Assembly (NCBI GenBank): GCA_002067865.1 | Contig: MVRC01000012.1 | Coordinates: 243,854-307,853 of the forward strand | DNA: 64,000 nucleotides | Origin: Methanomassiliicoccales archaeon PtaU1.Bin124 | Lineage (GTDB): Archaea > Thermoplasmatota > Thermoplasmata > Methanomassiliicoccales > UBA472 | Reading direction: 5' to 3' | In this document: in pieces, positions 9,212-16,796 of the stretch | Position numbering within the stretch: the stretch's first letter is position 1 | Layout of the letters: every line of letters starts with the position of its first letter | Made by a program: the position numbers and the translations under genes | The notes under the pieces: generated by a model | Database searches by the model: none | What the model was told of the DNA's origin: nothing | What the model saw: the letters and a program-made list of their open reading frames with translations, nothing else

Positions 9212-10168
9212 ATGCGGATCATGGTCACGGGTGCGGCCGGTTTCATCGGCACCAACTACGTCTATCGTCTCCTCAAGACCGATGCAGAGCGCATCGTCTG
9301 TTATGACGCTCTGACCTACGCCGGCTGCCTGGCCAATCTCGACGAGGCCAGGAAGGACCGCCGCGTGCTTTTCGTGAAGGGGGACGTGGCCGACGCCCAG
9401 AGGGTCGACAGTGTCATCCGCGAGGAAGAGGTGGACACGATCGTGCACTTCGCCGCCGAATCGCACGTGGACCGTTCCATCGAGCATCCCGAGGTCTTCC
9501 TGCAGACGAACATCATGGGAACGCATGCGCTGCTGGAGGCCTGCCGCGTTCGGCCCGTGCGCAGGCTGCACCTTGTCTCCACGGACGAGGTGTACGGGGA
9601 CCTGCCATTGGACCGCCCGGACCTTCGCTTCACCGAGGCCTCCCCGTTGAGACCGTCCAGCCCGTACTCGGCCAGCAAGGCCTCGGCCGACCTGCTGGCG
9701 CTTTCGTACCATCGCACCTACTCTCTGCCCATCACCGTATCCCGCTGCACCAACAACTACGGCCCCTACCAGGTGGACGAGAAGCTCATCCCGAAGATGA
9801 TCTCGTTGGCCATGAGGGATGAAGAACTGCCGCTCTACGGCAGCGGCGACTTCGTCAGGGACTGGCTGCACGTGGACGACCACTGCTCCGCCATCGACCT
9901 CATCATCAAGAAGGGAAGGAACGGAGAGGTATACAACGTCGGGGCGAACAACGAGTGGAAGAACATCGACCTGGTCCGCCTGATACTCAAGGAACTGAAC
10001 AGGCCCGAGTCGCTCATCACATACGCCAGGGACAGGCCTGGCCACGACCGAAGGTATGCCATCGACAGCACCAAGATCAGGAAGGAGCTGGGCTGGGTCC
10101 CGAGGGTCGAGTTCCGCCAGGGCATCCGCGACACCGTCGAATGGTACCTGAAGGCCAAGGTGAAGTGA
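9212..10168 (+). CDS. rmlB: dTDP-glucose 4,6-dehydratase
   Basis: 318 residues from ATG 9212; GTG codons at 9194 and 9203 are alternatives. The Rossmann motif is GAAGFIG. YDALTYAGCLANL, HFAAESHVDRS, the catalytic STDEVYGDL triad region and the YSASK tyrosine/lysine pair are diagnostic for RmlB, as is NNYGPYQ.DEKLIP. It converts dTDP-glucose to dTDP-4-keto-6-deoxyglucose using bound NAD. The gene order rmlA-C-B is unusual, but all three genes run the same way. An AT-rich stretch (about 9171-9182) before the gene could be an additional promoter. Confidence 0.95.
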   Translation: MRIMVTGAAGFIGTNYVYRLLKTDAERIVCYDALTYAGCLANLDEARKDRRVLFVKGDVADAQRVDSVIREEEVDTIVHFAAESHVDRSIEHPEVFLQTNIMGTHALLEACRVRPVRRLHLVSTDEVYGDLPLDRPDLRFTEASPLRPSSPYSASKASADLLALSYHRTYSLPITVSRCTNNYGPYQVDEKLIPKMISLAMRDEELPLYGSGDFVRDWLHVDDHCSAIDLIIKKGRNGEVYNVGANNEWKNIDLVRLILKELNRPESLITYARDRPGHDRRYAIDSTKIRKELGWVPRVEFRQGIRDTVEWYLKAKVK

Positions 10169-10202
10169 TTTTTCTTACGCTGGCATCATATCGAATGAGC
10201 AA

Positions 10203-10212
10203 TTAACTTAAA
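10203..10212 (+). promoter_or_regulatory. TATA box of the GT2/GT-C operon
   Basis: TTAACTTAAA with its A-rich end about 26 nt before the ATG at 10236; predicts a leaderless message separate from the rml unit. Confidence 0.45.
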
Positions 10213-10235
10213 GACCTCAGGCATATTGCCCCCCG

Positions 10236-11153
10236 ATGAACAGTCTGGCCAAGGTCTTCGCCATCACCGTCAACTGGAAGAGGTGCGATGATACCTTGGC
10301 CTGCCTCGATTCGCTGACCAAGTGCGGCGTCGAGGTACAGACGGTCGTGGTCGACAACGGTTCCGGCGACGGCTCGGTGGAAAGGATCAGGTCCGTCTTT
10401 CCCAACGCCCATGTGATCGCCAACGAGCGGAACGAGGGCTATGCCAAGGCGGCCAATCAAGGCGTCATCCGAGCGCTGGACCAGGGCGCGACCCACATCC
10501 TTCTCATCAACAACGACGCCGAGGGGGACGCTAGCTTCCTCAAGGCCATGATGGATGGCTTCGACCGCCATCCCAACGCAGGCGTCCTGGGCTGCAAGAT
10601 CTTCTACCACGGCACCGACGTGATCTGGTACGCCGGGGGCAACTTCAATGAATGGCTCGGATACACCACGCATCCCGGCATGGACCTTCCGGACGACGGC
10701 TCGAAGGACGACAGGGTCACCGGATTCGTGACCGGCTGCGTGATGCTGGTGAAGGCGGAGGTGTTCCGCAAGATCGGACTATTCGACGAGACCATGGGCA
10801 TGTACTCCGAGGACCTGGACCTCTGCCTGAGGGCCAAGAGGTCAGGCTATCAGAGCTGGTATGTCCCAGGGGCGGTGGCAAGGCACAAGGTGAGCATGAG
10901 CGGCGGGGAGGGCGGCTCCAACAGGATGACGCCGTTCCGTTCCTACTATTATTCCAGGAACCTGTTGCTGGCGGTGGCGAAGAACCAGCGCGGCCTCAAG
11001 CTGGCCACATGCTTCTATTCGCAGGCGTTCCTCCTCATGCCCTACTACTTCTTCCGCATCCGGCTGGAGCGCTCCAAGGGCAGCTTCCGCCGCTATCTGG
11101 CCGGGTTCCTGAGCGGCCTCCGGATCATGGTGGGTGAGAGGTCCGATGGCTGA
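10236..11153 (+). CDS. Family 2 glycosyltransferase, rhamnosyltransferase-like
   Basis: 305 residues. A GT-A catalytic domain covers about residues 6-230, with VVVDNGSGDGS for nucleotide binding, LLINNDAE as the DxD-type metal site, and the acceptor motif MYSEDLDLCLRAK. The C-terminal 60 residues are basic with hydrophobic stretches, suggesting membrane association. It resembles WbbL-type rhamnosyltransferases that use dTDP-sugars, and it directly follows the rml genes, but donor and acceptor are inferred. The stop overlaps the ATG of the following membrane protein by 8 nt, so the two are translationally coupled. Confidence 0.88.
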   Translation: MNSLAKVFAITVNWKRCDDTLACLDSLTKCGVEVQTVVVDNGSGDGSVERIRSVFPNAHVIANERNEGYAKAANQGVIRALDQGATHILLINNDAEGDASFLKAMMDGFDRHPNAGVLGCKIFYHGTDVIWYAGGNFNEWLGYTTHPGMDLPDDGSKDDRVTGFVTGCVMLVKAEVFRKIGLFDETMGMYSEDLDLCLRAKRSGYQSWYVPGAVARHKVSMSGGEGGSNRMTPFRSYYYSRNLLLAVAKNQRGLKLATCFYSQAFLLMPYYFFRIRLERSKGSFRRYLAGFLSGLRIMVGERSDG

Positions 11154-12570
11154 TCTGGCCTGGGTGAAGGACCATCTCCGGCCGTTCACGGCCAAGCGCA
11201 TTCTGATCATCATCGTCATCGGGCTGGCCGTCCGTCTTCTGCTGGCCCCGTGGACCAGCTGGACCAACGACGTCTACGCCTTCTATGACGGCGAGATGGG
11301 CATACTGGCCGGCATAGGTCCCTACGGCAACGCGGTCTACACCTACCCACCGCTGTTCGCGGTGCTGGCCTATCCGTTCGTTCTGCTCGCCACCCTGTTC
11401 CAGGACCCCTCCGCCTTCATCTTGTTCCAGCCCACCATGGTGGACATGGCCTCGTCCACCGGCATGTTGACCCCATATGTGACATCGCCGGAGTTCAACC
11501 TGGCCATCAAGATGCCCATGATCCTAGCGGACCTGGCCATGGCGTTCGTATTGTATCACTTCGTGGCTAAGAGGAAGGGGGACAACGCCGGTTTCGCCGT
11601 CCTCGTTCTCTGGTTCCTCAACCCCCTGGTCATCGTGACCGGTTCGGTGCAGGGCCAGTTCGACGTCATCCCGGCGCTCCTGGCGGTCGTCGGCCTCATC
11701 TCGTTCATCGAAAAAAGGTATCTCGTCAGCGGCGCCGTGTTCGGCCTGGGGGTGCTGTTCAAGCTCTTCCCGGTCTATCTGATCATCCCGTTGGCGATCG
11801 TTCTCATCGTCCAGCTGATACGGGACAAGGAAGAGCTGAGAGAAAGGGCCATGCCGTTCCTGGCGTTCGTCATCGGCGGGGCGGCCAGCCTCGTCACCCT
11901 CCTGCCGTTCGTGCTCCAGTCCGGGGTCATCATGGACTACATCCTGCGCCGCGGCTCTTACACCGGCTACGGCGGTCTGAACATCTGGTTCCTGTTCCCC
12001 GGCATCTCGTCCGACAACGTCCGGGTGGACGGCGTCCAGTCGGTCTCGACGCTCATCCCCACTTTGGTGCTCGTGGCCGTCATCGTCATCTCGGCCTTGC
12101 TCGGTCTGTTGACCTATCGTTCGCTTCGTTCCACACCCGATGACCGGGAGAGGCTGTTGGTCCGCATGGCCGTGCTGGTCCTGGCCGTCGTGCTATTGGC
12201 CGGCACTGTCACCAACCCGCAATATCTGGTATGGTTGTTCCCGCTCCTTCTCCTGCTGGGCATTTGGGATGGACGGATGGAAAGGAAGATGTCGGTGCTG
12301 ACCATCATCGGCCTGCTATACCTCTTCTCACTGCTCTCCATGTTCGCCCTCTACTACCCCCTGGCATCATTCACCGATGTTGTGTCGATCACCGACACCA
12401 ACGTCCTGGTGCAGAACTATCTGAACGGGGGAGGGATCATCACCAGGCAATGGATGCAGACGTTCATGGGCGGAGTTGGCATGATCGTCCTGGCGACCCT
12501 GCTGGTCGGTTCGGAAAAGGACCTTCTGGACAAGGCATGGCAGAGGTTCAGGGGGTGGGTGAGGGCATGA
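11146..12570 (+). CDS. GT-C-like multi-spanning glycosyltransferase (GT87/DUF2029-like)
   Basis: 474 residues from ATG 11146, within ATGGCTGA overlapping the previous stop. About ten membrane helices. After TM1 comes a short loop with an acidic pair (WTNDVYAFYDGEM) and the YTYPPLFAVLAYP motif. GSVQGQFDVIPALLAV and GVLFKLFPVYLI follow, all typical of GT-C mannosyl- and glucosyltransferases that use polyprenyl-phosphate sugars outside the membrane. It is cotranscribed with a GT2 enzyme and the exported protein that follows (4-nt ATGA overlap). Exact sugar and acceptor are unknown. Confidence 0.75.
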   Translation: MADLAWVKDHLRPFTAKRILIIIVIGLAVRLLLAPWTSWTNDVYAFYDGEMGILAGIGPYGNAVYTYPPLFAVLAYPFVLLATLFQDPSAFILFQPTMVDMASSTGMLTPYVTSPEFNLAIKMPMILADLAMAFVLYHFVAKRKGDNAGFAVLVLWFLNPLVIVTGSVQGQFDVIPALLAVVGLISFIEKRYLVSGAVFGLGVLFKLFPVYLIIPLAIVLIVQLIRDKEELRERAMPFLAFVIGGAASLVTLLPFVLQSGVIMDYILRRGSYTGYGGLNIWFLFPGISSDNVRVDGVQSVSTLIPTLVLVAVIVISALLGLLTYRSLRSTPDDRERLLVRMAVLVLAVVLLAGTVTNPQYLVWLFPLLLLLGIWDGRMERKMSVLTIIGLLYLFSLLSMFALYYPLASFTDVVSITDTNVLVQNYLNGGGIITRQWMQTFMGGVGMIVLATLLVGSEKDLLDKAWQRFRGWVRA

Positions 12571-13598
12571 GGTCGATAGCAGTGACGGCGATCGCCATCG
12601 TCATCCTCGTGGTCATGGCCTCCTTCTGCGTTCCTACTGGTCGCACGGTTCCGTTCGGCTGGTCGTCGACCTACACTGGTGAGGAGATGGTCCTGAACTT
12701 CACCATCGGTCAAACGCCCCATTCCAAGGATATCACGGTGCTGTTGCAGAACACCGATAGATTATGGGATGGACGAGCGGGCATATTGCTGGACGACGCG
12801 CCGTGGATATCGGAAGAGCTCGACAATGGATCGGCCCCGTCGCAGGTGCAGGGACTTTACGACCACCTGGTATCTGAACTGGACAAATGGTCTTCGGTCA
12901 CGGAAGTGAGCATCGTTCACCTTGATGACCTGGACAGGTTCTTGGCCAGCGGGGCATCGACCTTGGTCATCGCCAACGATCTTCGCGGCGACGCCTCGAT
13001 CTCTTCGAAGGTAAAGGCCTGGGTCGAGAACGGGGGGCTGCTGGTCGCGGTCGGCAACCATTCCATCCCGTTCTCGTACCAATCTGCGGATGAGATGCAT
13101 GAGCTGGGCGGGAGCGGCCCGGTCCTATCCTATCATCATGTCGAATACAACGGCGGGACGGGTGTCACATCCTCCCCCTTTGCCGAGGCCTATTCGCTGC
13201 AGTACTTCGCCCCATATGCAGCGATATCCATCGATGACGTCGAAAGGAACAACGGAACCGTCATCGGTTATGAGTATGGCGGGGCCTTGGCGACCATCGC
13301 CTCCATCCCTTATGGGGAAGGTGGCATACTGGCCTTCGGGGGCAGCATGGGACCGGCGTTCCAGGTGAACGGTCCCGACGTGGTGGCAGCGGACCTGGTC
13401 AGATTGCTGATGGGCGGAGCCGCATTCTCTACCTCCGAGCCGATATTCCAGAACATTGTGATGGGTCAGGACGGCGGAAAGGGAACGCTGTCGGTCCGCA
13501 TCCCTGCCAGGGGAGATATCCAGGCGGTCGCTTTCTCCAACGACCGGCATAACACTCTCCTCTGGGGATATGTGCTGTTGGACCTGCTGGCCAATTAA
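12567..13598 (+). CDS. Exported protein with a GATase-like (ThuA/DUF4350-type) core, unknown function
   Basis: 343 residues from ATG 12567, which overlaps the previous stop as ATGA. The open frame continues far upstream, but that part lies inside the GT-C gene in another frame. Residues 4-22 form a signal or anchor helix. The body alternates beta and alpha (STLVIANDLRGD, KAWVENGGLLVAVG, GYGEGGILAFGG-like patterns). This resembles the class I glutamine-amidotransferase-like fold found in exported DUF4350-type proteins, where the catalytic Cys is lost; none is visible here. Coupling to two glycosyltransferases suggests a role in glycan assembly or display at the cell surface. Fold assignment is tentative. 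Confidence 0.6.
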   Translation: MRSIAVTAIAIVILVVMASFCVPTGRTVPFGWSSTYTGEEMVLNFTIGQTPHSKDITVLLQNTDRLWDGRAGILLDDAPWISEELDNGSAPSQVQGLYDHLVSELDKWSSVTEVSIVHLDDLDRFLASGASTLVIANDLRGDASISSKVKAWVENGGLLVAVGNHSIPFSYQSADEMHELGGSGPVLSYHHVEYNGGTGVTSSPFAEAYSLQYFAPYAAISIDDVERNNGTVIGYEYGGALATIASIPYGEGGILAFGGSMGPAFQVNGPDVVAADLVRLLMGGAAFSTSEPIFQNIVMGQDGGKGTLSVRIPARGDIQAVAFSNDRHNTLLWGYVLLDLLAN

Positions 13599-13600
13599 GG

Positions 13601-13697
13601 AAAAAATTTGCCGCGGCCAATGGGGGTTAGCTTTTTGGTGGAAAAGCTATGAGAGAGTCGAATGTCAATGGCCGCGGCGGAACACTGAATGTTCCTC
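13601..13697 (-). ncRNA. Candidate structured small RNA (or elaborate terminator)
   Basis: Read leftward, this stretch is almost fully foldable. Stem 1 pairs 13690-13695 with 13679-13684 (GGAACA/TGTTCC, 5-nt loop). Directly after it, an outer 10-bp GC stem pairs 13669-13678 with 13610-13619 (GCCGCGGCCA/TGGCCGCGGC). It encloses an 8-bp hairpin, 13642-13649 with 13628-13635 (TAGCTTTT/AAAAGCTA, 6-nt loop). Six U residues (13601-13606) follow, which fits a leftward 3' end. A TATA-like AAATAAATAA at 13721-13730 would start a transcript at about 13697, exactly at the first stem. Pairing and U-run are seen in the sequence; transcription is inferred. The alternative is a terminator of the protease gene upstream. 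Confidence 0.45.
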
Positions 13698-13728
13698 GAC
13701 CTGGCACTATTGTAATCACCTTATTTAT

Positions 13729-13753
13729 TTGTTACTACCATCGATAGTAGCAA
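13729..13753. promoter_or_regulatory. BlaI-type operator, copy 2
   Basis: Dyad with core TACTA-N7-TAGTA (13733-13749), extended by near-symmetric TTG(T/C) flanks. It has the same core and the same 7-bp spacer as the dyad in front of the blaI-like gene (15426-15444). It borders an AT-rich TATA-like element at 13721-13730, so bound repressor could control a transcript starting here in either direction. Confidence 0.5.
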
Positions 13754-13793
13754 TTAACGGAAGATATGCAGCAGCGGGACTTTGACGGGTGGA

Positions 13794-14981
13794 TCAGGAC
13801 GAAGGAGGTGGTCCTGGCGGTATGCGGAATCCGAGGGTGAGGTTACCCTCATGGAACCCGGTATGATCGGCCAGGGCGCCATGCGCCATCATCGCCGGCG
13901 GCCTCAGCATATGATCGGCCACGATGATCTCATGGACCTCATGGAACGAAGTAAGGAAGGTGAAACAGAGGATGGTGGTGATGACCAATGCCAGACCGAC
14001 ATAGGCCCAGCTCTTACTCACCCCGTCTGGACGGTTTATGGCCTCGATGCGCTGGTCCGCGCTGGGATGGAAGGACAGCCATCTCTTCGGCAACAGGGGC
14101 GAGCCGGCCAGCAGCCAGAGGTTCATTCCCCTCAATGCCCCTACGCCAATTTTTCCGGGGCCGGCAGACACCTTTCTCAAGGCGTCCTCTAAAGCTGCCG
14201 CGGAGTATCCTTCCTTGATGGAACCAGTGTCGGCCCAGTGCTCCCTTTCCCGCAGGGCGGCGGTGGCGCAGAAGTAGGCCAATGGGTTGAAGAATGAAAC
14301 GGCAGCCAGGGCCATGGCGATCGAGCGGAAGATATGGTCTCCATGGCTCAGGTGCATCATCTCATGCGCCACCGCTGCCTCGACCTCCTCATCGGTGAAA
14401 GAATCCAGCAGGCCAAGGCTCAGTATGATGACGCTCTTCCGTCCCCTGCCGGCGATGAAAGCGTTGGGGCGGAGGTCTTCCAGAATGCCCAGCTTGGGCG
14501 TGTCCAGGCCGAGGCGGTCGGCGCATCTCTGCACGATCAACTGTGCCTCAGGAAAGTCCTCTTCTGTGCAATTGATGACCCCGCAGCGCTTCAGCCAGCC
14601 AGTGCCGGGATTGAGGCAGAACAGCAGGATGAACATGCCCAGGACCAGGCCGGTGATGCACAGCATGCCGGTGTACGAGAACACCGAAACGACCTGGGGC
14701 GGGCCCAGCGGCATGAACGGACCGGCGATGAAGGAGATATGGTCCACCGCCGGCGGCAGGTCGCCCATGCGGTAATAGTACAGTTCAGGAGGGAAGACCA
14801 GCAGGGCGAATAGGGGCGACAGCAGTGGAGCGATATGCAGGTAGGAACGGACCCGATGGCTGAACACCTTGGTGAAGCGCAGTACCAGGTTCACCGCCAA
14901 GAACGAGGCCAGCATGGCTCCGACTGAATAGTAGAAGTAAGGCTGCATCAGCTGAGCCACGACCTCCTCCATCAACCCCAT
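13794..14981 (-). CDS. Membrane zinc metallopeptidase of the M56/M48 type (BlaR1-like protease module)
   Basis: 395 residues. Four hydrophobic helices come before the catalytic domain. The zinc motif HEMMH lies at residues 206-210 within EEVEAAVAHEMMHLSHGD, and EHWAD at 247-251 gives the ExxxD third-ligand motif. NAFIAGRGRKSVIILSLGLL before HExxH matches the M48/M56 substrate-strand region. A further helix pair follows near residues 222-240 and 330-350. The BlaR1 penicillin-sensor domain is absent. It follows a BlaI-type repressor gene with a 37-nt gap, as in BlaI-BlaR pairs, so it probably inactivates that repressor in response to an unknown signal. Confidence 0.85.
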   Translation of the reverse strand: MGLMEEVVAQLMQPYFYYSVGAMLASFLAVNLVLRFTKVFSHRVRSYLHIAPLLSPLFALLVFPPELYYYRMGDLPPAVDHISFIAGPFMPLGPPQVVSVFSYTGMLCITGLVLGMFILLFCLNPGTGWLKRCGVINCTEEDFPEAQLIVQRCADRLGLDTPKLGILEDLRPNAFIAGRGRKSVIILSLGLLDSFTDEEVEAAVAHEMMHLSHGDHIFRSIAMALAAVSFFNPLAYFCATAALREREHWADTGSIKEGYSAAALEDALRKVSAGPGKIGVGALRGMNLWLLAGSPLLPKRWLSFHPSADQRIEAINRPDGVSKSWAYVGLALVITTILCFTFLTSFHEVHEIIVADHMLRPPAMMAHGALADHTGFHEGNLTLGFRIPPGPPPSS

Positions 14982-15018
14982 TCGCTCCTCCCCCTACCGC
15001 GCCGGATATGGACCCGGT

Positions 15019-15411
15019 TCACTTCTTTTCCACTTCTTCCGCGAAGGCGCTGGCGACCATGCCCTTACCGAATTTGGAGACCAGGCTGTTCAGCACCTGC
15101 CGGACCGCCTTCTCGCTGAACTCCTCCTCGGACATGGTGGGCCAATAGACGTAGTAAAGTCCGCCCTTGCCCCTTTCGATGGACCTCTGCAGGAATCCCT
15201 TGGAATGGAGGCGGTCCATGGTGGACATGACGGAGGTGTAGGCGATCTTGCTCTTGCTGTTCAGCACCTCGTAGCAATCCCTTACGGTCGCAGGCTTCTT
15301 GGGGAGCGACCACATGGTCTCCAGGACCTTCGCCTCCAGCGGTCCCAGGAACGACTCAAGGTCCTCACCCTTCAGGTTGAAATGTGGGATCTCGCACTGG
15401 TTCTCTTCCAT
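15019..15411 (-). CDS. BlaI/MecI/CopY-family winged-helix repressor
   Basis: 130 residues from ATG 15411, preceded by AGGTAGGG. The frame extends to a GTG at 15438, but that would place the operator inside the coding region. The N-terminal winged helix has LGPLEAKVLETMWSLPKKPATVRDCYEVL and AYTSVMSTMDRLHSKGFLQRSIERGKGGLYYVYWPTMS in register with BlaI, including the TVxxTMxRLxxKG-type recognition helix. The C-terminal third should be the dimerisation domain. It is first in a two-gene operon with the membrane peptidase and probably represses itself through the dyad at 15426-15444. The inducing signal is unknown. Confidence 0.88.
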   Translation of the reverse strand: MEENQCEIPHFNLKGEDLESFLGPLEAKVLETMWSLPKKPATVRDCYEVLNSKSKIAYTSVMSTMDRLHSKGFLQRSIERGKGGLYYVYWPTMSEEEFSEKAVRQVLNSLVSKFGKGMVASAFAEEVEKK

Positions 15412-15425
15412 TTCCCTACCTGAAC

Positions 15426-15444
15426 CTACTAACATCACTAGTAG
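15426..15444. promoter_or_regulatory. BlaI-type operator, copy 1 (autoregulation site)
   Basis: CTACTA-N7-TAGTAG, perfect 6-bp half-sites. It lies 14 nt upstream of the ATG at 15411 and overlaps the region where transcription of the repressor-protease operon should start. It shares core and spacing with the copy at 13729-13753. Confidence 0.55.
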
Positions 15445-15513
15445 TAAAAAAACTATTCACATGGATACCTCATCCCACTCTTGTCCCATATGGGAAAAAG
15501 ATGTCCGGGCCGG

Positions 15514-15999
15514 TCAGTACAGCCCGCACTTGGTAAGCCGCCAGGAATTTTCATCTGTGACGCTGGCGATGAAGTTCGTACATTCCTTGTTCAGTTCTGC
15601 AGGCCTGGTCTTATTCAGATACCCTATGTCGTGATCCAGCCCCTCTACGTAATCGAAGATGGCCAGCGCCATCCCCTTCTCGTTCCTTTCATCGTCCCCG
15701 ACGGCAGGCATCAAGAGGTTGAGAGCGGTGAGGCGGTTCGAGCCCTTGCATATCTCATAGATGGCCTGGCGTCCCTTTCTGCCGACCGGCCTGACCAATC
15801 CCTCTTCCTCCAGTTCCTTCAGCGCCTCGTTCACGTACCGAGGTTGGCGGTCGATCCGTTTTGCCATACTGGAAGATGTATAAGCACCGCTCGGGTCGGC
15901 CACGATCTCGGCCAAGACCCTTCCTTTCACCGTGTCCGGTATCAATCCTCCGAACAACCCCAGGCCGTGGGACCTTTTATTCGGTTCATCTGATTCCAT
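15514..15999 (-). CDS. Winged-helix transcriptional regulator
   Basis: 161 residues. Residues about 25-90 form a winged helix-turn-helix (VKGRVLAEIVADPSGAYTSS, then SMAKRIDRQPRYVNEALKELEEEG and LVRPVGRKGRQAIYEIC). The C-terminal half is alpha-helical and probably senses a ligand or dimerises; no family-specific ligand motif is recognisable. An AT-rich palindrome (16032-16046) overlaps its predicted promoter, suggesting autoregulation. It is transcribed away from sepF, with about 240 nt of AT-rich DNA between. Target genes are unknown. Confidence 0.75.
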   Translation of the reverse strand: MESDEPNKRSHGLGLFGGLIPDTVKGRVLAEIVADPSGAYTSSSMAKRIDRQPRYVNEALKELEEEGLVRPVGRKGRQAIYEICKGSNRLTALNLLMPAVGDDERNEKGMALAIFDYVEGLDHDIGYLNKTRPAELNKECTNFIASVTDENSWRLTKCGLY

Positions 16000-16031
16000 G
16001 GCTGACCACCAAAATCATCAATTGAATACTG

Positions 16032-16046
16032 ATGTATATAATACAT
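16032..16046. promoter_or_regulatory. Palindrome ATGTAT-ATA-ATACAT at the regulator promoter
   Basis: Perfect 6-bp half-sites around ATA, containing a TATA-like core and lying 33 nt upstream of the regulator ATG at 15999. The whole 16000-16241 gap is strongly AT-rich and holds no recognisable gene. Confidence 0.4.
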
Positions 16047-16241
16047 ACACAAATATCCAAATATACTCAATAATTGTAGATATTTATATCAATTATTCAC
16101 AATTTTTTCATCAAATGTAGTAGAATTGGAAAGAGGCGGTAGGTTTCAAGGGTCGATCTGGAGCATTTTTTCCCAGTCAATGACTGGCAAAAGGTTAATA
16201 ACGCATCCAGCGATACCAGCAATAACATTGTGAGGGATGCA

Positions 16242-16619
16242 ATGCCGCTGTTGAAGAAGCCTTTGAGGAAGGGGAAAGAGGACGTTACGCCCGTTGAGAC
16301 CGACCAGTACATCGATCTGGGCTCCATGTTCTTCGCTGAGGAGAGCGCTATGGGTGGCTCGATGGTCAAGGTCTGCGAGATCTACCGCTACGAGGACGTC
16401 AACAACCTGACCCAGCCGGTCTATGATGGCAATGTCCTGTTGATCGATTACAGCAACATGGCAAACGACACCGCCGAGCTGAAGCGCGTCACCAACGAAC
16501 TGAAGAACGTGGCTCGCGACACCAACGGGGACGTCGCCGCCATCGGCAACAACCTGATCGTGGTCACGCCCAACGGCATGCGCATCGACAGGCACAAGAT
16601 AAAGGGCGGCTTCCAGTAA
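16242..16619 (+). CDS. sepF: Archaeal SepF-like cell-division protein
   Basis: 125 residues from ATG 16242; the frame also allows a GTG at 16230, but GAGGGATG just before the ATG favours the shorter form. The C-terminal 80 residues match the SepF/DUF552 domain (MVKVCEIYRYEDVNNLTQPVYDGNVLLIDYSNMA and the final IGNNLIVVTPNGMRI). The N-terminus is a short basic segment, where SepF proteins carry a membrane-binding helix. Archaeal SepF anchors FtsZ to the membrane at the division site. No ftsZ is in the window. A hairpin follows the stop (16635-16650). The gene stands alone. Confidence 0.9.
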   Translation: MPLLKKPLRKGKEDVTPVETDQYIDLGSMFFAEESAMGGSMVKVCEIYRYEDVNNLTQPVYDGNVLLIDYSNMANDTAELKRVTNELKNVARDTNGDVAAIGNNLIVVTPNGMRIDRHKIKGGFQ

Positions 16620-16634
16620 GCCCATCCCATTTTC

Positions 16635-16650
16635 CGGCCCATCTGGGCCG
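16635..16650 (+). terminator. Hairpin after sepF
   Basis: CGGCCCA-TC-TGGGCCG, a 7-bp inverted repeat 15 nt after the sepF stop. There is no long T-run, so termination is only suggested. Confidence 0.35.
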
Positions 16651-16796
16651 TTCATATCCCAATCAGCAGCGCATGCTATGTCACGATGCAAGGCCTCTTT
16701 CACCTGACCGAAGGGGAAACAACACTGGCCTTTCCTCTCACTTATTTTATGTAATACCAAGAATTAATTACGTCATCCAACGATACCCTGGGCGAG

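Noticed and set aside
9128..10045. 305-codon open frame opposite rmlB
   Set aside because: Antisense to a clear RmlB with all motifs; no independent evidence for translation.
13765..13839. 24-residue ORF downstream of the second BlaI-type operator on the plus strand
   Set aside because: No ribosome-binding site, and it overlaps the 3' end of the protease gene in antisense; the U-run and stems favour the leftward reading of this region.
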